From contig JAHDVP010000050.1 of NCBI GenBank assembly GCA_023384575.1, positions 1-34,055 of the forward strand: a DNA stretch of 34,055 nucleotides, read 5' to 3'. The translations under genes were made by a program, and so were the position numbers. The stretch is from Acidobacteriota bacterium (GTDB lineage: Bacteria; Acidobacteriota; Vicinamibacteria; Vicinamibacterales; JAFNAJ01). Shown here piece after piece: positions 1 to 8,251 of this stretch. How positions within the stretch are numbered: the first letter of the stretch is position 1; each line of letters opens with the position of its first letter. The notes under the pieces are model-generated. The model did not search any database. It worked only from the letters and a program-made list of their open reading frames with translations, and was not told the DNA's origin.

Positions 1-316
1 GGGGGGCCCGGTGGGGGCCCCCCAGGGCTACCCCAACGCCTCCCGGTCCCGCGGCCGCCTGGTGGGCCCCACGGCGGGCGAGATCGTGCGGCGCGCCGAA
101 CAGCCGCGTGAACCCGCCAACGTCGAGGACCACCTGCGACTCACCGTGGAGCTCGACCCGCGGCGACCAGTCGGCGGCCAGCGCCGCGAGCGACTCACGC
201 GAATCCTCGCCAGGTGTACCGGTCACTGCCGACTCCACCGGCCCGTGCTCCACGATGGCCGCAAACATCGGGGGCCTCGGAGCCTGTGAGTCATTCAGCG
301 TTGAGCTATCAGCCAT
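1..316 (-). CDS. imuB: ImuB-like Y-family DNA polymerase-related protein, N-terminal part (cut by window edge)
   Basis: The minus-strand frame read from the ATG at 314-316 is open to the window edge (about 105 codons). It contains a stretch typical of ImuB / DNA polymerase Y family proteins: WSPRVELHGESQVVLDV followed by GGFTRLFGAP. In known cassettes ImuB is a catalytically inactive Y-family relative that bridges the beta clamp, ImuA and the error-prone polymerase DnaE2 during damage-induced mutagenesis. A second in-frame ATG at 266-268 (MFAAIVEHGP) is an equally good start. It lies about 100 bp downstream of the imuA-like gene on the same strand; a short hairpin (397-401 with 406-410) sits between them. 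The first 25 or so bases are an unusually G-rich run and may be low-quality contig-end sequence, so the last codons are unreliable. DnaE2 would be expected beyond the edge but is not visible. Confidence 0.75.
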   Translation of the reverse strand, partial: MADSSTLNDSQAPRPPMFAAIVEHGPVESAVTGTPGEDSRESLAALAADWSPRVELHGESQVVLDVGGFTRLFGAPHDLARRGAHQAAAGPGGVGVALGGPHRAP

Positions 317-413
317 GAGCCGGCACCGGAATGACTCGTGGATTGCCGTTGAAAGAGGGAATCAAGCTCAAGCCAGGCTGACCAGAGGATTGTCCGCCCC
401 GCGTTCGGGGCCG

Positions 414-1202
414 CTAGGAGAGAGTCTCGTCAATCGGCCGCGCCTCCGCATCGTCCGGCACGAATCGCGATCGCGCCAGCGTCACCCGCGTGCCTGGCGC
501 CATGAACCGGCGCGACCAGTCGGAACTCCCCAGCCAGCCGTGCCCCTCGCCAGCTGCCACGGTCAGCCGTACCGACACGCCACCCGCGCTGCGCGTCAGC
601 GGATCGGGCGCCACCACCAGACAGACCGTCTCGCGTCCTTCGACGAGGCGCTGCAGCCGAATCCACGTCGTGAACGGCTGCCGTCGCAGCAGCGCCGCCG
701 GCACGTCGGCCAGATCGAGCACGACCATGCCGAACCCGCCCGCCGCGAGCACCATCGCCGTCGCCTTCAGCGCACGATCGACCGCCTGCGCGAGCAGATC
801 GTGGTCGTCGCCGACGCGCATCGCCCCGGGCCGATGACGGGTGACCCCGAGGCCGCGCCCTCGCACCCACAGCCACAATGACCAGTCGGGGTCGAGCGGC
901 TGCGTCGAGTCGGGGTCGAACACGTCGAGCGTATCGACGAGGGCCGCCAGCTCGCCACGTCGCGTCGCGGCCGCCATCGACGTGAGCGCCAGGCGCGTTC
1001 GTCCCGACGTGCGGCACCCGACCACCTCCGACACCTGCCCGCGTGGCCAGCCTCCACCCAGGCGGGCATCGAGCGCGGCCTGCCCGGTCGACGCCAGAAG
1101 ATGGGCCGGTGCCTCGGTGGACGGCGACACCGGCACCAGGCCGGCGTCGAGCCGGCGTGCCCTGAGCAGTTCTTCGAGAGTGGCGCGCGCGCGGGAAGCC
1201 AT
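414..1202 (-). CDS. imuA: ImuA-like RecA-fold protein of the SOS mutagenesis cassette
   Basis: This 262-residue protein begins MASRARATLEELLRAR. It has a RecA/SulA-like body: an ALDARLGGGWPRGQVSEVVG stretch in the Walker A region (the classic GKT/S is replaced by GCRTSGRT), then LALTSMAAATRRGELAALVD and a hydrophobic MVVLDLADVP strand. ImuA proteins are RecA relatives that work with ImuB and DnaE2 in translesion synthesis. The frame is open upstream to about 1394. I chose the ATG at 1200-1202 because a plausible promoter and a LexA-type box lie directly upstream, inside that longer frame. The imuB-like gene follows on the same strand, supporting an imuA-imuB operon. Divergence from RecA is large, so the name rests on the fold motifs and the neighbour. 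Confidence 0.78.
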   Translation of the reverse strand: MASRARATLEELLRARRLDAGLVPVSPSTEAPAHLLASTGQAALDARLGGGWPRGQVSEVVGCRTSGRTRLALTSMAAATRRGELAALVDTLDVFDPDSTQPLDPDWSLWLWVRGRGLGVTRHRPGAMRVGDDHDLLAQAVDRALKATAMVLAAGGFGMVVLDLADVPAALLRRQPFTTWIRLQRLVEGRETVCLVVAPDPLTRSAGGVSVRLTVAAGEGHGWLGSSDWSRRFMAPGTRVTLARSRFVPDDAEARPIDETLS

Positions 1203-1221
1203 CGTCGACCAGATCCGTGAT

Positions 1222-1236
1222 GTTCGTCTTTTGTTC
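1222..1236 (-). promoter_or_regulatory. LexA-type SOS box (direct repeat GTTC-N7-GTTC)
   Basis: The plus strand reads GTTC, seven bases, GTTC (GAAC-N7-GAAC on the coding strand of imuA). This is exactly the direct-repeat LexA box known from Alphaproteobacteria. It sits 20 bp upstream of the imuA ATG and about 10 bp downstream of the candidate -10, where a bound repressor would block initiation. SOS control of imuA-imuB-dnaE2 cassettes is well established, which raises the prior for this site. Confidence 0.7.
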
Positions 1237-1246
1237 GTCTCATCCA

Positions 1247-1276
1247 AGCATACGATCGCTCTCCGGAGACGATCAA
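1247..1276 (-). promoter_or_regulatory. Candidate sigma70-type promoter of imuA-imuB
   Basis: On the minus strand TTGATC (1271-1276) and TATGCT (1247-1252) are separated by 18 bp. Transcription would start near 1240, immediately ahead of the LexA-type box and about 40 bp before the imuA ATG. Seen by eye only; no transcript evidence. Confidence 0.45.
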
Positions 1277-1360
1277 GAGGCGAAACTGGTCGCGAGTCAA
1301 ACCGGGTAAACTTGACGCTGGCCAGACCTGAAGCGTGCCTCATCCCCTCGGAGCCCCTGC

Positions 1361-2764
1361 GTGTCTCGTCTCGTTTTGAAATTCGGTGGCACATCCGTTG
1401 GCAGTGCCGCGGCCATCACCCAGGCAGCCGGCGTCGCTGCCGGCCTCCGCCGTGACGGGCACGAAGTCGTCGTCGTCACTTCGGCCATGAGCGGGGTCAC
1501 CGACCTGCTGCTCGCGGGCGCGCACGCGGCGGCGGCGGGCCAGCTCGGCCGCTTTCTCGACATCGCCGCCAGCCTGCGGGCGAAGCACCTCGAGGCCTGC
1601 ACGGCGCTGTTTGACGACCCCGCGGCCTTCCAGGCCGTGCTCAGCCCCATCGAACAACGCCTCGGCGAGCTGTCGCGGCTGGCCGAAGCGCTGGCCGTGC
1701 TCGGCGAGGCCTCGCCGCGTGCCCTCGATGCGGTCTCGTCGCTCGGCGAGCGGATGAGCGTGCACCTGCTCGCGGGGGCGCTGCGCCGAACCGGCGTGGC
1801 GTCGCCGCCAGTCGATGCCGCCGACGTCGTCCGGACCGACGACGAGTTCCAGGCGGCGGTGCCGCTGATGGCCGACACGCGGCAGCTGGCCCAGGAGCGG
1901 CTGCTGCCGATCGCCCGACAGGGCGACGTGCCGGTCGTGACGGGCTTCGTCGGCGCGACCGCCGCCGGCGTGGTCACGACGCTCGGCCGCGGCGGCAGCG
2001 ACTACAGCGCCGCCATCCTCGGCGCCGCGCTCGACGCCGACGAGGTCTGGATCTACACCGACGTCGACGGCGTGCTCACGGCCGACCCGCGCGTCGTGCC
2101 CGAGGCGCGCACGCTCGATCTGCTCACCTATCGCGAGATGTCGGAGCTCGCGTACTTCGGCGCGAAGGTCCTGCACCCCAAGACCATCCTGCCGGCACTC
2201 GAACGCGGGATCCCGCTGCGCATCAAGAACACGTTCAACCCGTCGCACGACGGCACGCTCGTCGTCGCGCAGACCGAGGGCGGACGCGGCGTGCTCAAGG
2301 GCGTGACGGCCATCGAGCGCCAGAGCCTCGTGACGCTCGAGGGCCGGGGCATGCTCGGCGTGCCGGGCATCGCGGGGCGCACGTTCGCGGCCGTGGCCCG
2401 GACCGGCACGAGCGTGCCGATGATCTCGCAGTCGTCCTCCGAGCAGAGCATCTGCTTCGTCGCCCCACAGGCGTCGGCCGTCCGGGTCATCGACGAGCTC
2501 CGGCGCGAGTTCGAGCACGAGCTGGCCCGGCAGGACATCGAGAGCATCTGGGCGCTCGACGACATCGTCGTCGTGACGGCCGTCGGGTCGGCCATCCGGC
2601 AGACGCCCGGCGTGGCCGGCCGGGTCTTCGGCGCCGTCGGTGCCGCCGACATCAACGTGATTGCGATTGCGATGGGCTCGTCCGAGTGCAGCATCAGCCT
2701 CGTCGTCGAAGCGCGCTACGCGCGCGCGGCGGTGCGGGCGATCCACCGGCTGCTCGAGGCCTGA
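1361..2764 (+). CDS. lysC: Aspartate kinase (monofunctional, with C-terminal ACT domains)
   Basis: The 467-residue product catalyses ATP-dependent phosphorylation of L-aspartate, the first step towards lysine, threonine, methionine and diaminopimelate. The N-terminus carries the signature KFGGTSVG at residues 7-14. The kinase core continues with GRGGSDYSAAILG, YTDVDGVLTADPRVV and FGAKVLHPKTI. From roughly residue 310 the C-terminal part has the pattern of two ACT regulatory domains, including VPMISQSSSEQSICF and NVIAIAMGSSECSISLVV, so allosteric feedback inhibition is likely. Length and layout match the long monofunctional type rather than a fusion with homoserine dehydrogenase. The start is a GTG at 1361-1363, placed right before the KFGGTSVG motif as in the family. 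It is divergent from imuA and sits 36 bp before the MFS gene. Confidence 0.93.
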   Translation: MSRLVLKFGGTSVGSAAAITQAAGVAAGLRRDGHEVVVVTSAMSGVTDLLLAGAHAAAAGQLGRFLDIAASLRAKHLEACTALFDDPAAFQAVLSPIEQRLGELSRLAEALAVLGEASPRALDAVSSLGERMSVHLLAGALRRTGVASPPVDAADVVRTDDEFQAAVPLMADTRQLAQERLLPIARQGDVPVVTGFVGATAAGVVTTLGRGGSDYSAAILGAALDADEVWIYTDVDGVLTADPRVVPEARTLDLLTYREMSELAYFGAKVLHPKTILPALERGIPLRIKNTFNPSHDGTLVVAQTEGGRGVLKGVTAIERQSLVTLEGRGMLGVPGIAGRTFAAVARTGTSVPMISQSSSEQSICFVAPQASAVRVIDELRREFEHELARQDIESIWALDDIVVVTAVGSAIRQTPGVAGRVFGAVGAADINVIAIAMGSSECSISLVVEARYARAAVRAIHRLLEA

Positions 2765-2800
2765 CGTGCGCGCGTCCTCCCGTCAGGTACGCGCCACCCC

Positions 2801-4069
2801 ATGAGCCGGCTGCCCGTCGCCGACGCGTCCTGCCCGCCGGATCCGCCGCCGCCCGCGAGCCGTCCGTGGCCGCGCGTGGCCACGGCCCTCACCCACCGCG
2901 ACTTCCGCGTGCTCTGGGCGGGCGCCTGCGTCTCGACGATTGGGACGTGGATGCAGAAGGTCGCGCAGAGCTGGCTGGTGCTCACGCTGACGGGGTCGGC
3001 CTTCTACCTGGGCCTCGATGCCTTTCTGGGCGAACTGCCCATCCTGCTGTTCACGCTCATCGGCGGCGTCATCGCCGACCGGCACGACCGGCGGCGGCTG
3101 CTCATCGGGTCGCAGTACGTGCAGATGGCGACCGCGTTCGCGCTCATGGCGCTCGTGCTCGCCGACGTCGTCCGGATCTGGCACGTCCTGGCGCTGTCGT
3201 TCCTCGCCGGCACGGCACAGGCGTTCGGCGGTCCGGCCTACCAGTCGCTCATTCCGCAGCTCGTGACCAAGGACCACCTGCCGAACGCGATCGCGCTCAA
3301 CTCGATCCAGTTCAACATCGCGCGCATCCTCGGCCCGCTGCTCGCGGGCGCGACGCTCGCGGCCCTCGGATCGGCAGCGTGCTTCGGCCTGAACGGCCTG
3401 TCGTTCCTCGTCGTCATCGTGGCCCTGATGTCGCTGCACGTCGCCCACCAGGCGCCGGCCTCACGGCAGCCGCTGCTCGAGGAGATGCGCGGCGGCCTGC
3501 GCTACGTGCGCAACGAGCGGGCCATCGTCGCGCTGACCGTCCTCGCGTTCCTCTCGACGTTCCTGGGTCAGCCGCTGCTGACGTTCCTGCCGATCTTCGC
3601 GCAGAAGATCTTCGGCGGCGGCGCGGGCGAGTACAGCCGGATGATGGCGGCCTCTGGCGGAGGCGCCGTGATGGGCGCGCTCGTCGTCGCATGGCTGGGC
3701 CGCTTCTCGCACATGGGCCGTGCGCTCCTCGTGGTGCACGCGGGCTTCGGCCTCGTCGTGGTGGCCTTCGCGCTGTCGCGGACGTTGTGGGTGAGCTACG
3801 CCCTGCTCTTCGTCGGAGGCGCGACGACCATCATCGTCCTATCGATGATCACGTCGCTCGTGCAGCTCATCGCGCCCAACGAGATGCGCGGCCGCGTGAT
3901 GAGCATCTACATGATGGCGTTCCGTGGCGGGATGCCGCTCGGCAGCCTGGTGAGCGGGTGGGTGGCCGAGTCGACGTCGGCACCGACGGCGCTCGTCGTC
4001 AACGGCGTGCTGCTCGCGTGTGTGTCCACGTATTTCCTCACGCGGAACACGAGCGTGCGGCAATTGTAG
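2801..4069 (+). CDS. MFS transporter, MFS_3 / EntS-like exporter
   Basis: This 422-residue integral membrane protein matches the MFS_3 type of major facilitator (EntS-like). Its N-terminal signature is DFRVLWAGACVSTIGTWMQK, followed by GGVIADRHDRRRLLIGSQ, the conserved loop between helices 2 and 3. The middle GGPAYQSLIPQLVTKDHLPNAIA and NEMRGRVMSIYMMAF are also characteristic of this group. About ten to twelve membrane segments can be read from the hydrophobic stretches. Such proteins export small molecules such as siderophores or drugs, but the substrate cannot be read from sequence. The first 24 or so residues are polar and proline-rich, probably cytoplasmic. It follows the aspartate kinase by 36 bp and may share its transcript; that does not by itself imply a role in amino-acid export. 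Confidence 0.9.
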   Translation: MSRLPVADASCPPDPPPPASRPWPRVATALTHRDFRVLWAGACVSTIGTWMQKVAQSWLVLTLTGSAFYLGLDAFLGELPILLFTLIGGVIADRHDRRRLLIGSQYVQMATAFALMALVLADVVRIWHVLALSFLAGTAQAFGGPAYQSLIPQLVTKDHLPNAIALNSIQFNIARILGPLLAGATLAALGSAACFGLNGLSFLVVIVALMSLHVAHQAPASRQPLLEEMRGGLRYVRNERAIVALTVLAFLSTFLGQPLLTFLPIFAQKIFGGGAGEYSRMMAASGGGAVMGALVVAWLGRFSHMGRALLVVHAGFGLVVVAFALSRTLWVSYALLFVGGATTIIVLSMITSLVQLIAPNEMRGRVMSIYMMAFRGGMPLGSLVSGWVAESTSAPTALVVNGVLLACVSTYFLTRNTSVRQL

Positions 4070-4163
4070 TTCGGGCTTCCTCCCGCGGCTGGGCAGCGAC
4101 GGGCGACAGCGCTGGCGGCCCCGTGGGCGGAACGCGACGGACGGGCGCGGCGAACACCGGCAC

Positions 4164-4196
4164 GACGAGGGCCGGGCGTGAAGCCCGGCCCTCGTC
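4164..4196. terminator. Strong bidirectional hairpin terminator
   Basis: A perfect 14-bp stem (4164-4177 with 4183-4196) closes a 5-nt GTGAA loop. It lies between the convergent MFS gene (ends 4069) and the lipoprotein gene (ends 4230), so it can serve both. There is no T tract on either side, so it may act as a factor-assisted terminator or 3' end stabiliser. Confidence 0.7.
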
Positions 4197-4229
4197 CGAC
4201 ACGCGGTGACAGCTCGGCGCGGACAGAGG

Positions 4230-4757
4230 CTACCTGCGTCGGGTCGCCTGGTCCCAGATGGCCGCGCCGCCCCCGCCGATGGCCGCGCCGATGAGCGCGC
4301 CCTTCTTCCCGCCGGTGGCCGCGCCCACCCCCGCGCCGATGCCGGCCGTCGAGCCGATGATCACCGCGCTCTTCTGCCAGCTCCGGTCACGCGAGGCCCG
4401 GGCGGGCGCGCGGGCCGGTTCCACCGGCCGCGTCGAGATCACGCGCGGGCTCGCCACCGGCTCCACGACGCGTTCGTAGACCGCCGGCCGCGCCATGGCG
4501 CGCGTCGGAGCCGACACCATCGACACGTCGTCCACGCAGGCGAACCGCGCCGTCGGCGTCCCCGCGACGACGACCTGCTCCGCGATCACGCGCTGCCCCG
4601 GTTCGCACGCGACGGTCACGTTGCCGAACGGGGCCTGCGGCCCGCTGGCTTCGACACCTCGGGCCACGACGTCCGACGAGGCCCCGCACCCGGTCACGAC
4701 CAGCGCCAGCGCGAGTCCGGTACCCGCCACGGCCATCATCGTCCACCTGTTTCTCAT
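4230..4757 (-). CDS. Glycine-zipper lipoprotein, function unknown
   Basis: The 175-residue protein starts MRNRWTMMAV and has a hydrophobic segment ending in the lipobox VVTGC, with the lipidated Cys at residue 24, so it should be an envelope lipoprotein. The middle region is rich in Ala, Pro, Val and Arg. The last 50 residues contain a glycine zipper (GSTAGIGAGVGAATGGKKG and then GALIGAAIGGGGAAIWD), a pattern that inserts into or spans membranes. The start is supported by GAGAGGAG about 8 nt upstream on the minus strand. It is monocistronic, convergent with the MFS gene and divergent from the DUF3891 operon. Glycine-zipper lipoproteins often contribute to envelope integrity; a specific function cannot be given. 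Confidence 0.8.
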   Translation of the reverse strand: MRNRWTMMAVAGTGLALALVVTGCGASSDVVARGVEASGPQAPFGNVTVACEPGQRVIAEQVVVAGTPTARFACVDDVSMVSAPTRAMARPAVYERVVEPVASPRVISTRPVEPARAPARASRDRSWQKSAVIIGSTAGIGAGVGAATGGKKGALIGAAIGGGGAAIWDQATRRR

Positions 4758-4974
4758 GACGAGACTCCTCTCCAGCCACGCTCGTCGCAGGTCGAGAGGC
4801 TGTTGCCTGGCTGGAATCCAAGACCGGTGCCAGCGGGATGGCCCGCAGAGAACTGTCGCCACGTCAACGACTTGAGGAACCTGGCTGTCGTCGGCTCGGC
4901 GTCGGAGTGTCCGGAAGCGAGCACAGCGCGGCACCTCCGTCGAGGACACGTCAGCCGTGCCGTCACAGGCGTCC

Positions 4975-4982
4975 TGTATAGT
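4975..4982 (+). promoter_or_regulatory. Candidate -10 element of the DUF3891-phoBR operon
   Basis: TATAGT (4977-4982), preceded directly by TG, lies only 10 nt before the ATG at 4993. If used, the mRNA would be nearly leaderless. No convincing -35 hexamer is visible. Confidence 0.35.
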
Positions 4983-4992
4983 AGGGCGCGTC

Positions 4993-5742
4993 ATGATCGT
5001 CCGCGCCGGCACCAGAGACCTGATTCTGGTGACGCAATCCGACCACGCACGGCTGGCCGCCGACCTGATGCGGGCGTGGCAGAACGACGGGTTGCCCGAT
5101 CGGCCGACGCGTGAGGCGGCGCTGTTTGCCACCGCGCACCACGACGATGGGTGGATGGTGCACGACGACGCCCCCGGCGTCGACCCGTTGACGGCCCGCC
5201 CGTTCGATTTCGTCGGTGCGCCGGTCGCGATGCGTCACGACGTGTGGCGCCGGGCGGTGCCGCTGCTCGCGAAGCGTTCGACCTATGCGGCGGCCCTCGT
5301 GGCGCAGCACGCACTCACCATCTACCGCCGGTACGCGAGCGACGTGGCGTGGCGGGCGTTCTTCGCCGACATGGAGCGCGCGCGGGACGAGTGGTACGGC
5401 GCCCCGCCGCTCGCCGACGAGGCGTGCGGTTCGATCGATCCGGCTCCTCCCGCGCGGCTGGCGTTCCTGCAGGACTACGCCGTGGTCGCACTGGGCGACC
5501 TGCTCTCACTGACCTTCTGCAACGGCTGGACGAGGCCGCAGGATCGCGAGGGGTACGAGGTGGTGCTCGAGGGCGACCACCTCGAGGTGCACCCCGACCC
5601 GTTCGGCGGGCACGAGGTCGAGCTCGCCGTGCGAGCGCGCCGCGTGCCCAACCGCCGCTACGCCTCCGACGACGACCTTCGCACCGCCGTCGCGGCCGCG
5701 CCGGACGAGTGGCTCACCGGGCGCGCCGGGGGCCGGCCATGA
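4993..5742 (+). CDS. DUF3891 family protein
   Basis: The 249-residue product begins MIVRAGTRDLILVTQSDHARLAADLMRAW cut into a typical family start: an N-terminal strand, a TQSDHARLA motif and a following HHDDGW motif (ATAHHDDGWMVHDD). These His/Asp-rich motifs, with a further FCNGWTRP region near the C-terminus, match DUF3891, a family with no established biochemical function. The conserved His and Asp pairs suggest a metal-dependent hydrolase-like site, which is inference. Its stop overlaps the start of the phoB-like gene (ATGA at 5739-5742), so the two are translationally coupled. No signal peptide is visible, so it is probably cytoplasmic. Confidence 0.82.
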   Translation: MIVRAGTRDLILVTQSDHARLAADLMRAWQNDGLPDRPTREAALFATAHHDDGWMVHDDAPGVDPLTARPFDFVGAPVAMRHDVWRRAVPLLAKRSTYAAALVAQHALTIYRRYASDVAWRAFFADMERARDEWYGAPPLADEACGSIDPAPPARLAFLQDYAVVALGDLLSLTFCNGWTRPQDREGYEVVLEGDHLEVHPDPFGGHEVELAVRARRVPNRRYASDDDLRTAVAAAPDEWLTGRAGGRP

Positions 5743-6443
5743 CGGGGGGCGTCGGGCACGTCCTCGTGGTCGAGGACGACCGAGACATCGCCGAACTGAT
5801 CGCGCACTACCTCGAGCGATCCGGGTTTCGAGCCGTGATCGTGGGGTCGGGCCCCGAGGCGCTCGTCAGCGCCCGACGCGAGGTCCCGACGGTGATGATC
5901 CTCGACCGGATGCTGCCCGGGCTCGACGGCCTCGACGTGTGCCGGGCGATGCGGGCCGAGTCCACGACCGCACGCGTGCCGATCATCATGCTCACGGCGA
6001 GGGCGGAGGAATCGGACCGCATCGCGGGCCTCGAGCTCGGGGCCGACGACTACGTCACCAAGCCGTTCAGCCCGAAGGAGCTCGTCGCGCGCGTCCACGC
6101 GCTGCTGCGGCGGACGGCCCCCCTTCCGGCCGAGCCCGCGCCGCTCGTCTTCGGCCCGCTCGTCGTCGACACCGACCGGCACGTCGTGACCGACCGGGGC
6201 CGAGAGGTCCACCTGACCGCCAAGGAGTTCCTGCTCCTTCAGTACCTGCTGCAGCACCGCGGACGCGTGCTCTCCCGCGACCTGCTGCTCTCGGACGTCT
6301 GGGGGTACCAGTACACGGGGGGCACACGGACCGTCGACGTTCACGTTCGCCGTCTCCGAGAGAAGCTCCCGGTGCTCATCGACGCGATCGTCACCGTCAA
6401 GCAGTTCGGCTACAAGCTCGTCGACCCAGGCCACACGGACTAA
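5739..6443 (+). CDS. phoB: PhoB-like OmpR-family response regulator
   Basis: This 234-residue two-domain regulator has an N-terminal receiver with the acidic pair D13/D14 (HVLVVEDDRDIAEL), phosphoacceptor D56 (MILDRMLPGLDGLDV) and the conserved lysine in DDYVTKPFSPKEL. The C-terminal half is an OmpR/PhoB winged helix, with LTAKEFLLLQYLLQHRGRV, SRDLLLSDVWGY and RTVDVHVRRLREKL as recognition region. It overlaps the DUF3891 gene by ATGA and is followed 3 bp later by its kinase. The closest named family is PhoB, which activates phosphate-starvation genes by binding 11-bp direct repeats. PhoP-type regulators look similar, so the phosphate role rests mainly on the PhoR-type partner. Confidence 0.87.
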   Translation: MTGGVGHVLVVEDDRDIAELIAHYLERSGFRAVIVGSGPEALVSARREVPTVMILDRMLPGLDGLDVCRAMRAESTTARVPIIMLTARAEESDRIAGLELGADDYVTKPFSPKELVARVHALLRRTAPLPAEPAPLVFGPLVVDTDRHVVTDRGREVHLTAKEFLLLQYLLQHRGRVLSRDLLLSDVWGYQYTGGTRTVDVHVRRLREKLPVLIDAIVTVKQFGYKLVDPGHTD

Positions 6444-6446
6444 TCG

Positions 6447-8240
6447 ATGCGCTTCCGCACCAAGACCTTCCTGTCGGCCTTCGCGGTCGCCGCGGGCAGC
6501 CTCGTCGTGGCGTCGCTCTTCGCGTCGCCGGCAATCGAGCGGGGCCTGCTCGAGGAGATCGAGCAGAACCTGGTCATCCAGACGCGGCTGACGGCGGAGT
6601 TGCTCGACGCCAATCCGCAGCCTCGCGACATGGATGTGCTCGACGCCGAGGCCGACGCCATCGGCGCCGTCGTTTCGGCCCGCGTCACGCTGATCGCCCG
6701 CGACGGAACGGTCGTTGGCGACTCGGGCGTGAGCGGGCCGGCGCTCCGCCAGCTCGAGAACCACCGCGGCCGGCCGGAGGTCGCCGAGGCCCTGGCCGGG
6801 CGGCTCACCACCTCGCGACGATACAGCACGACGGTGGGTGACGACCTGCTCTACGTCGCGGTCCCCGTCGCGAGCGGTCCGGTGGCCGTCGTGCGGCTCG
6901 CGATGCCACTCACGCGCCTGTCGGACGTCAAGCGGACCACCCGGCACACGGTCACGGCCGCGCTGCTCGTCGCTCTGGTCGGCGCCGTCGGACTCGCGTG
7001 GATCTCCTCGCGCGTTCTCTCGCGGCGGCTCGACGAGCTGGCCGGCACGGCGGCGCGGTATGCGACCGGCGATTTCACACCGCGCATGCGCGACTCGCGG
7101 AACGACGAGCTCGGCAGCGTGGCCCGCGTGCTCGACGACGCGGTTCAGACGCTCGGGCGGCGGGTCACCGAACTCGGCCGCGACCGCGCGCGCATGGAGG
7201 CGATTCTCTCGGGCATGGTCGAAGGCGTGATCGTCGTCAACGAGGCCGGACAGGTCCAGCTGGTCAACGACGCAGCGCGGCGGATGCTGCGGCTCGCGCC
7301 CTCGGCCCTCGGCCAGCGGTACCTCGACCTGATTCGCCATCCCGACATCGCCTCGCAGATCGGGCGGGCGCTCCACGGGGACATCCCCGACGGCCTCGAG
7401 CTGTCCGTCACGGGCGAGGGGCACCAGACGCTGATCGCCCGGGCGGCACCCGTGTCGTCGGAGGGGGGCGGCGGCGCGGTCGTCGTGCTGCACGACATCA
7501 CCGACCTCCGGCGCACGGATCGCATCAGGCGGGATTTCGTCGCCAACGTGTCGCACGAGCTGCGCACCCCGCTGACGGCGATTCGAGGCTATGTCGAGGC
7601 ACTGCTCGACGCGCCGGTCGGCCCCGACGACACCCAGCGGTTCCTCGAGATCGTGGCGCGCCACACCTCGCGCATGGAGCGGCTGGTGAAGGACCTGCTG
7701 CGCCTCGCCAGGCTCGACGCGGGGCAGGAACCGCTGGACCTCGTCGAGTGCTCCGTCGACGCGCTCTTCGCCTCGGTCGTCAGCGATCTGGCGCCCACGC
7801 TCGACACGCGCCGGCAGACGGTGGCATTCGATGTCGCGCCGGGCGCGGCGATGGTGCTCGGCGATCCCGCCAAGCTCCACGACCTCCTGAGGAACCTGGT
7901 CGAGAACGCGGCCGCCTACTCACCCGAGCGCAGCGAGATTCGCCTCGCCGCCGCCGATGAAGGCACGCACTTCGCCCTGAGAGTCGTCGACCAGGGACCG
8001 GGCATTCCCGAGGCCGATCTCGGCCGCATCTTCGAACGTTTCTACCGCGTCGACAAGGCCAGGTCGCGCGAGTCGGGCGGCACCGGTCTCGGGCTCTCCA
8101 TCGTCCGCCACCTCGTCGAGCTGCACCAGGGCGAGGTGAGCGCCGCCAACCGTCCGGGTGGCGGGGCCATGTTCACCGTCCGGCTGCCGAAACGGCGGAA
8201 CGGTACCCGACCGGGCGGCGTCGACCGCTATCGCAGCTGA
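6447..8240 (+). CDS. phoR: PhoR-like sensor histidine kinase
   Basis: The 597-residue kinase starts with a membrane segment (TFLSAFAVAAGSLVVASLF), has a periplasmic sensing region of about 135 residues, and a second membrane segment (TVTAALLVALVGAVGLAWIS). A HAMP-like region follows, then a PAS domain (MEAILSGMVEGVIVVNEAGQ). HisKA contains the phosphorylated histidine H370 in VANVSHELRTPLTAIRGYVE. The HATPase has N, G1 and G2 boxes (LRNLVENAAAYS, VVDQGPGIPEADL, GGTGLGLSIVRHLVE). This architecture is that of PhoR-type kinases. The periplasmic region is longer than in E. coli PhoR, which lacks one, so direct signal sensing is possible. It lies 3 bp after the response regulator gene and ends the operon. 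Confidence 0.87.
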   Translation: MRFRTKTFLSAFAVAAGSLVVASLFASPAIERGLLEEIEQNLVIQTRLTAELLDANPQPRDMDVLDAEADAIGAVVSARVTLIARDGTVVGDSGVSGPALRQLENHRGRPEVAEALAGRLTTSRRYSTTVGDDLLYVAVPVASGPVAVVRLAMPLTRLSDVKRTTRHTVTAALLVALVGAVGLAWISSRVLSRRLDELAGTAARYATGDFTPRMRDSRNDELGSVARVLDDAVQTLGRRVTELGRDRARMEAILSGMVEGVIVVNEAGQVQLVNDAARRMLRLAPSALGQRYLDLIRHPDIASQIGRALHGDIPDGLELSVTGEGHQTLIARAAPVSSEGGGGAVVVLHDITDLRRTDRIRRDFVANVSHELRTPLTAIRGYVEALLDAPVGPDDTQRFLEIVARHTSRMERLVKDLLRLARLDAGQEPLDLVECSVDALFASVVSDLAPTLDTRRQTVAFDVAPGAAMVLGDPAKLHDLLRNLVENAAAYSPERSEIRLAAADEGTHFALRVVDQGPGIPEADLGRIFERFYRVDKARSRESGGTGLGLSIVRHLVELHQGEVSAANRPGGGAMFTVRLPKRRNGTRPGGVDRYRS

Positions 8241-8251
8241 GCGCAAGCCGC

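Noticed and set aside
11-289. Short plus-strand frame at the left edge
   Set aside because: The opposite strand carries the ImuB-like frame with clear family motifs; the plus frame is Arg-rich and unmatched.
4950-4982. Possible Pho box upstream of the DUF3891-phoBR operon (GTCAG and GTCAC)
   Set aside because: The two half-sites are 12 bp apart rather than 11, and only one is close to consensus.
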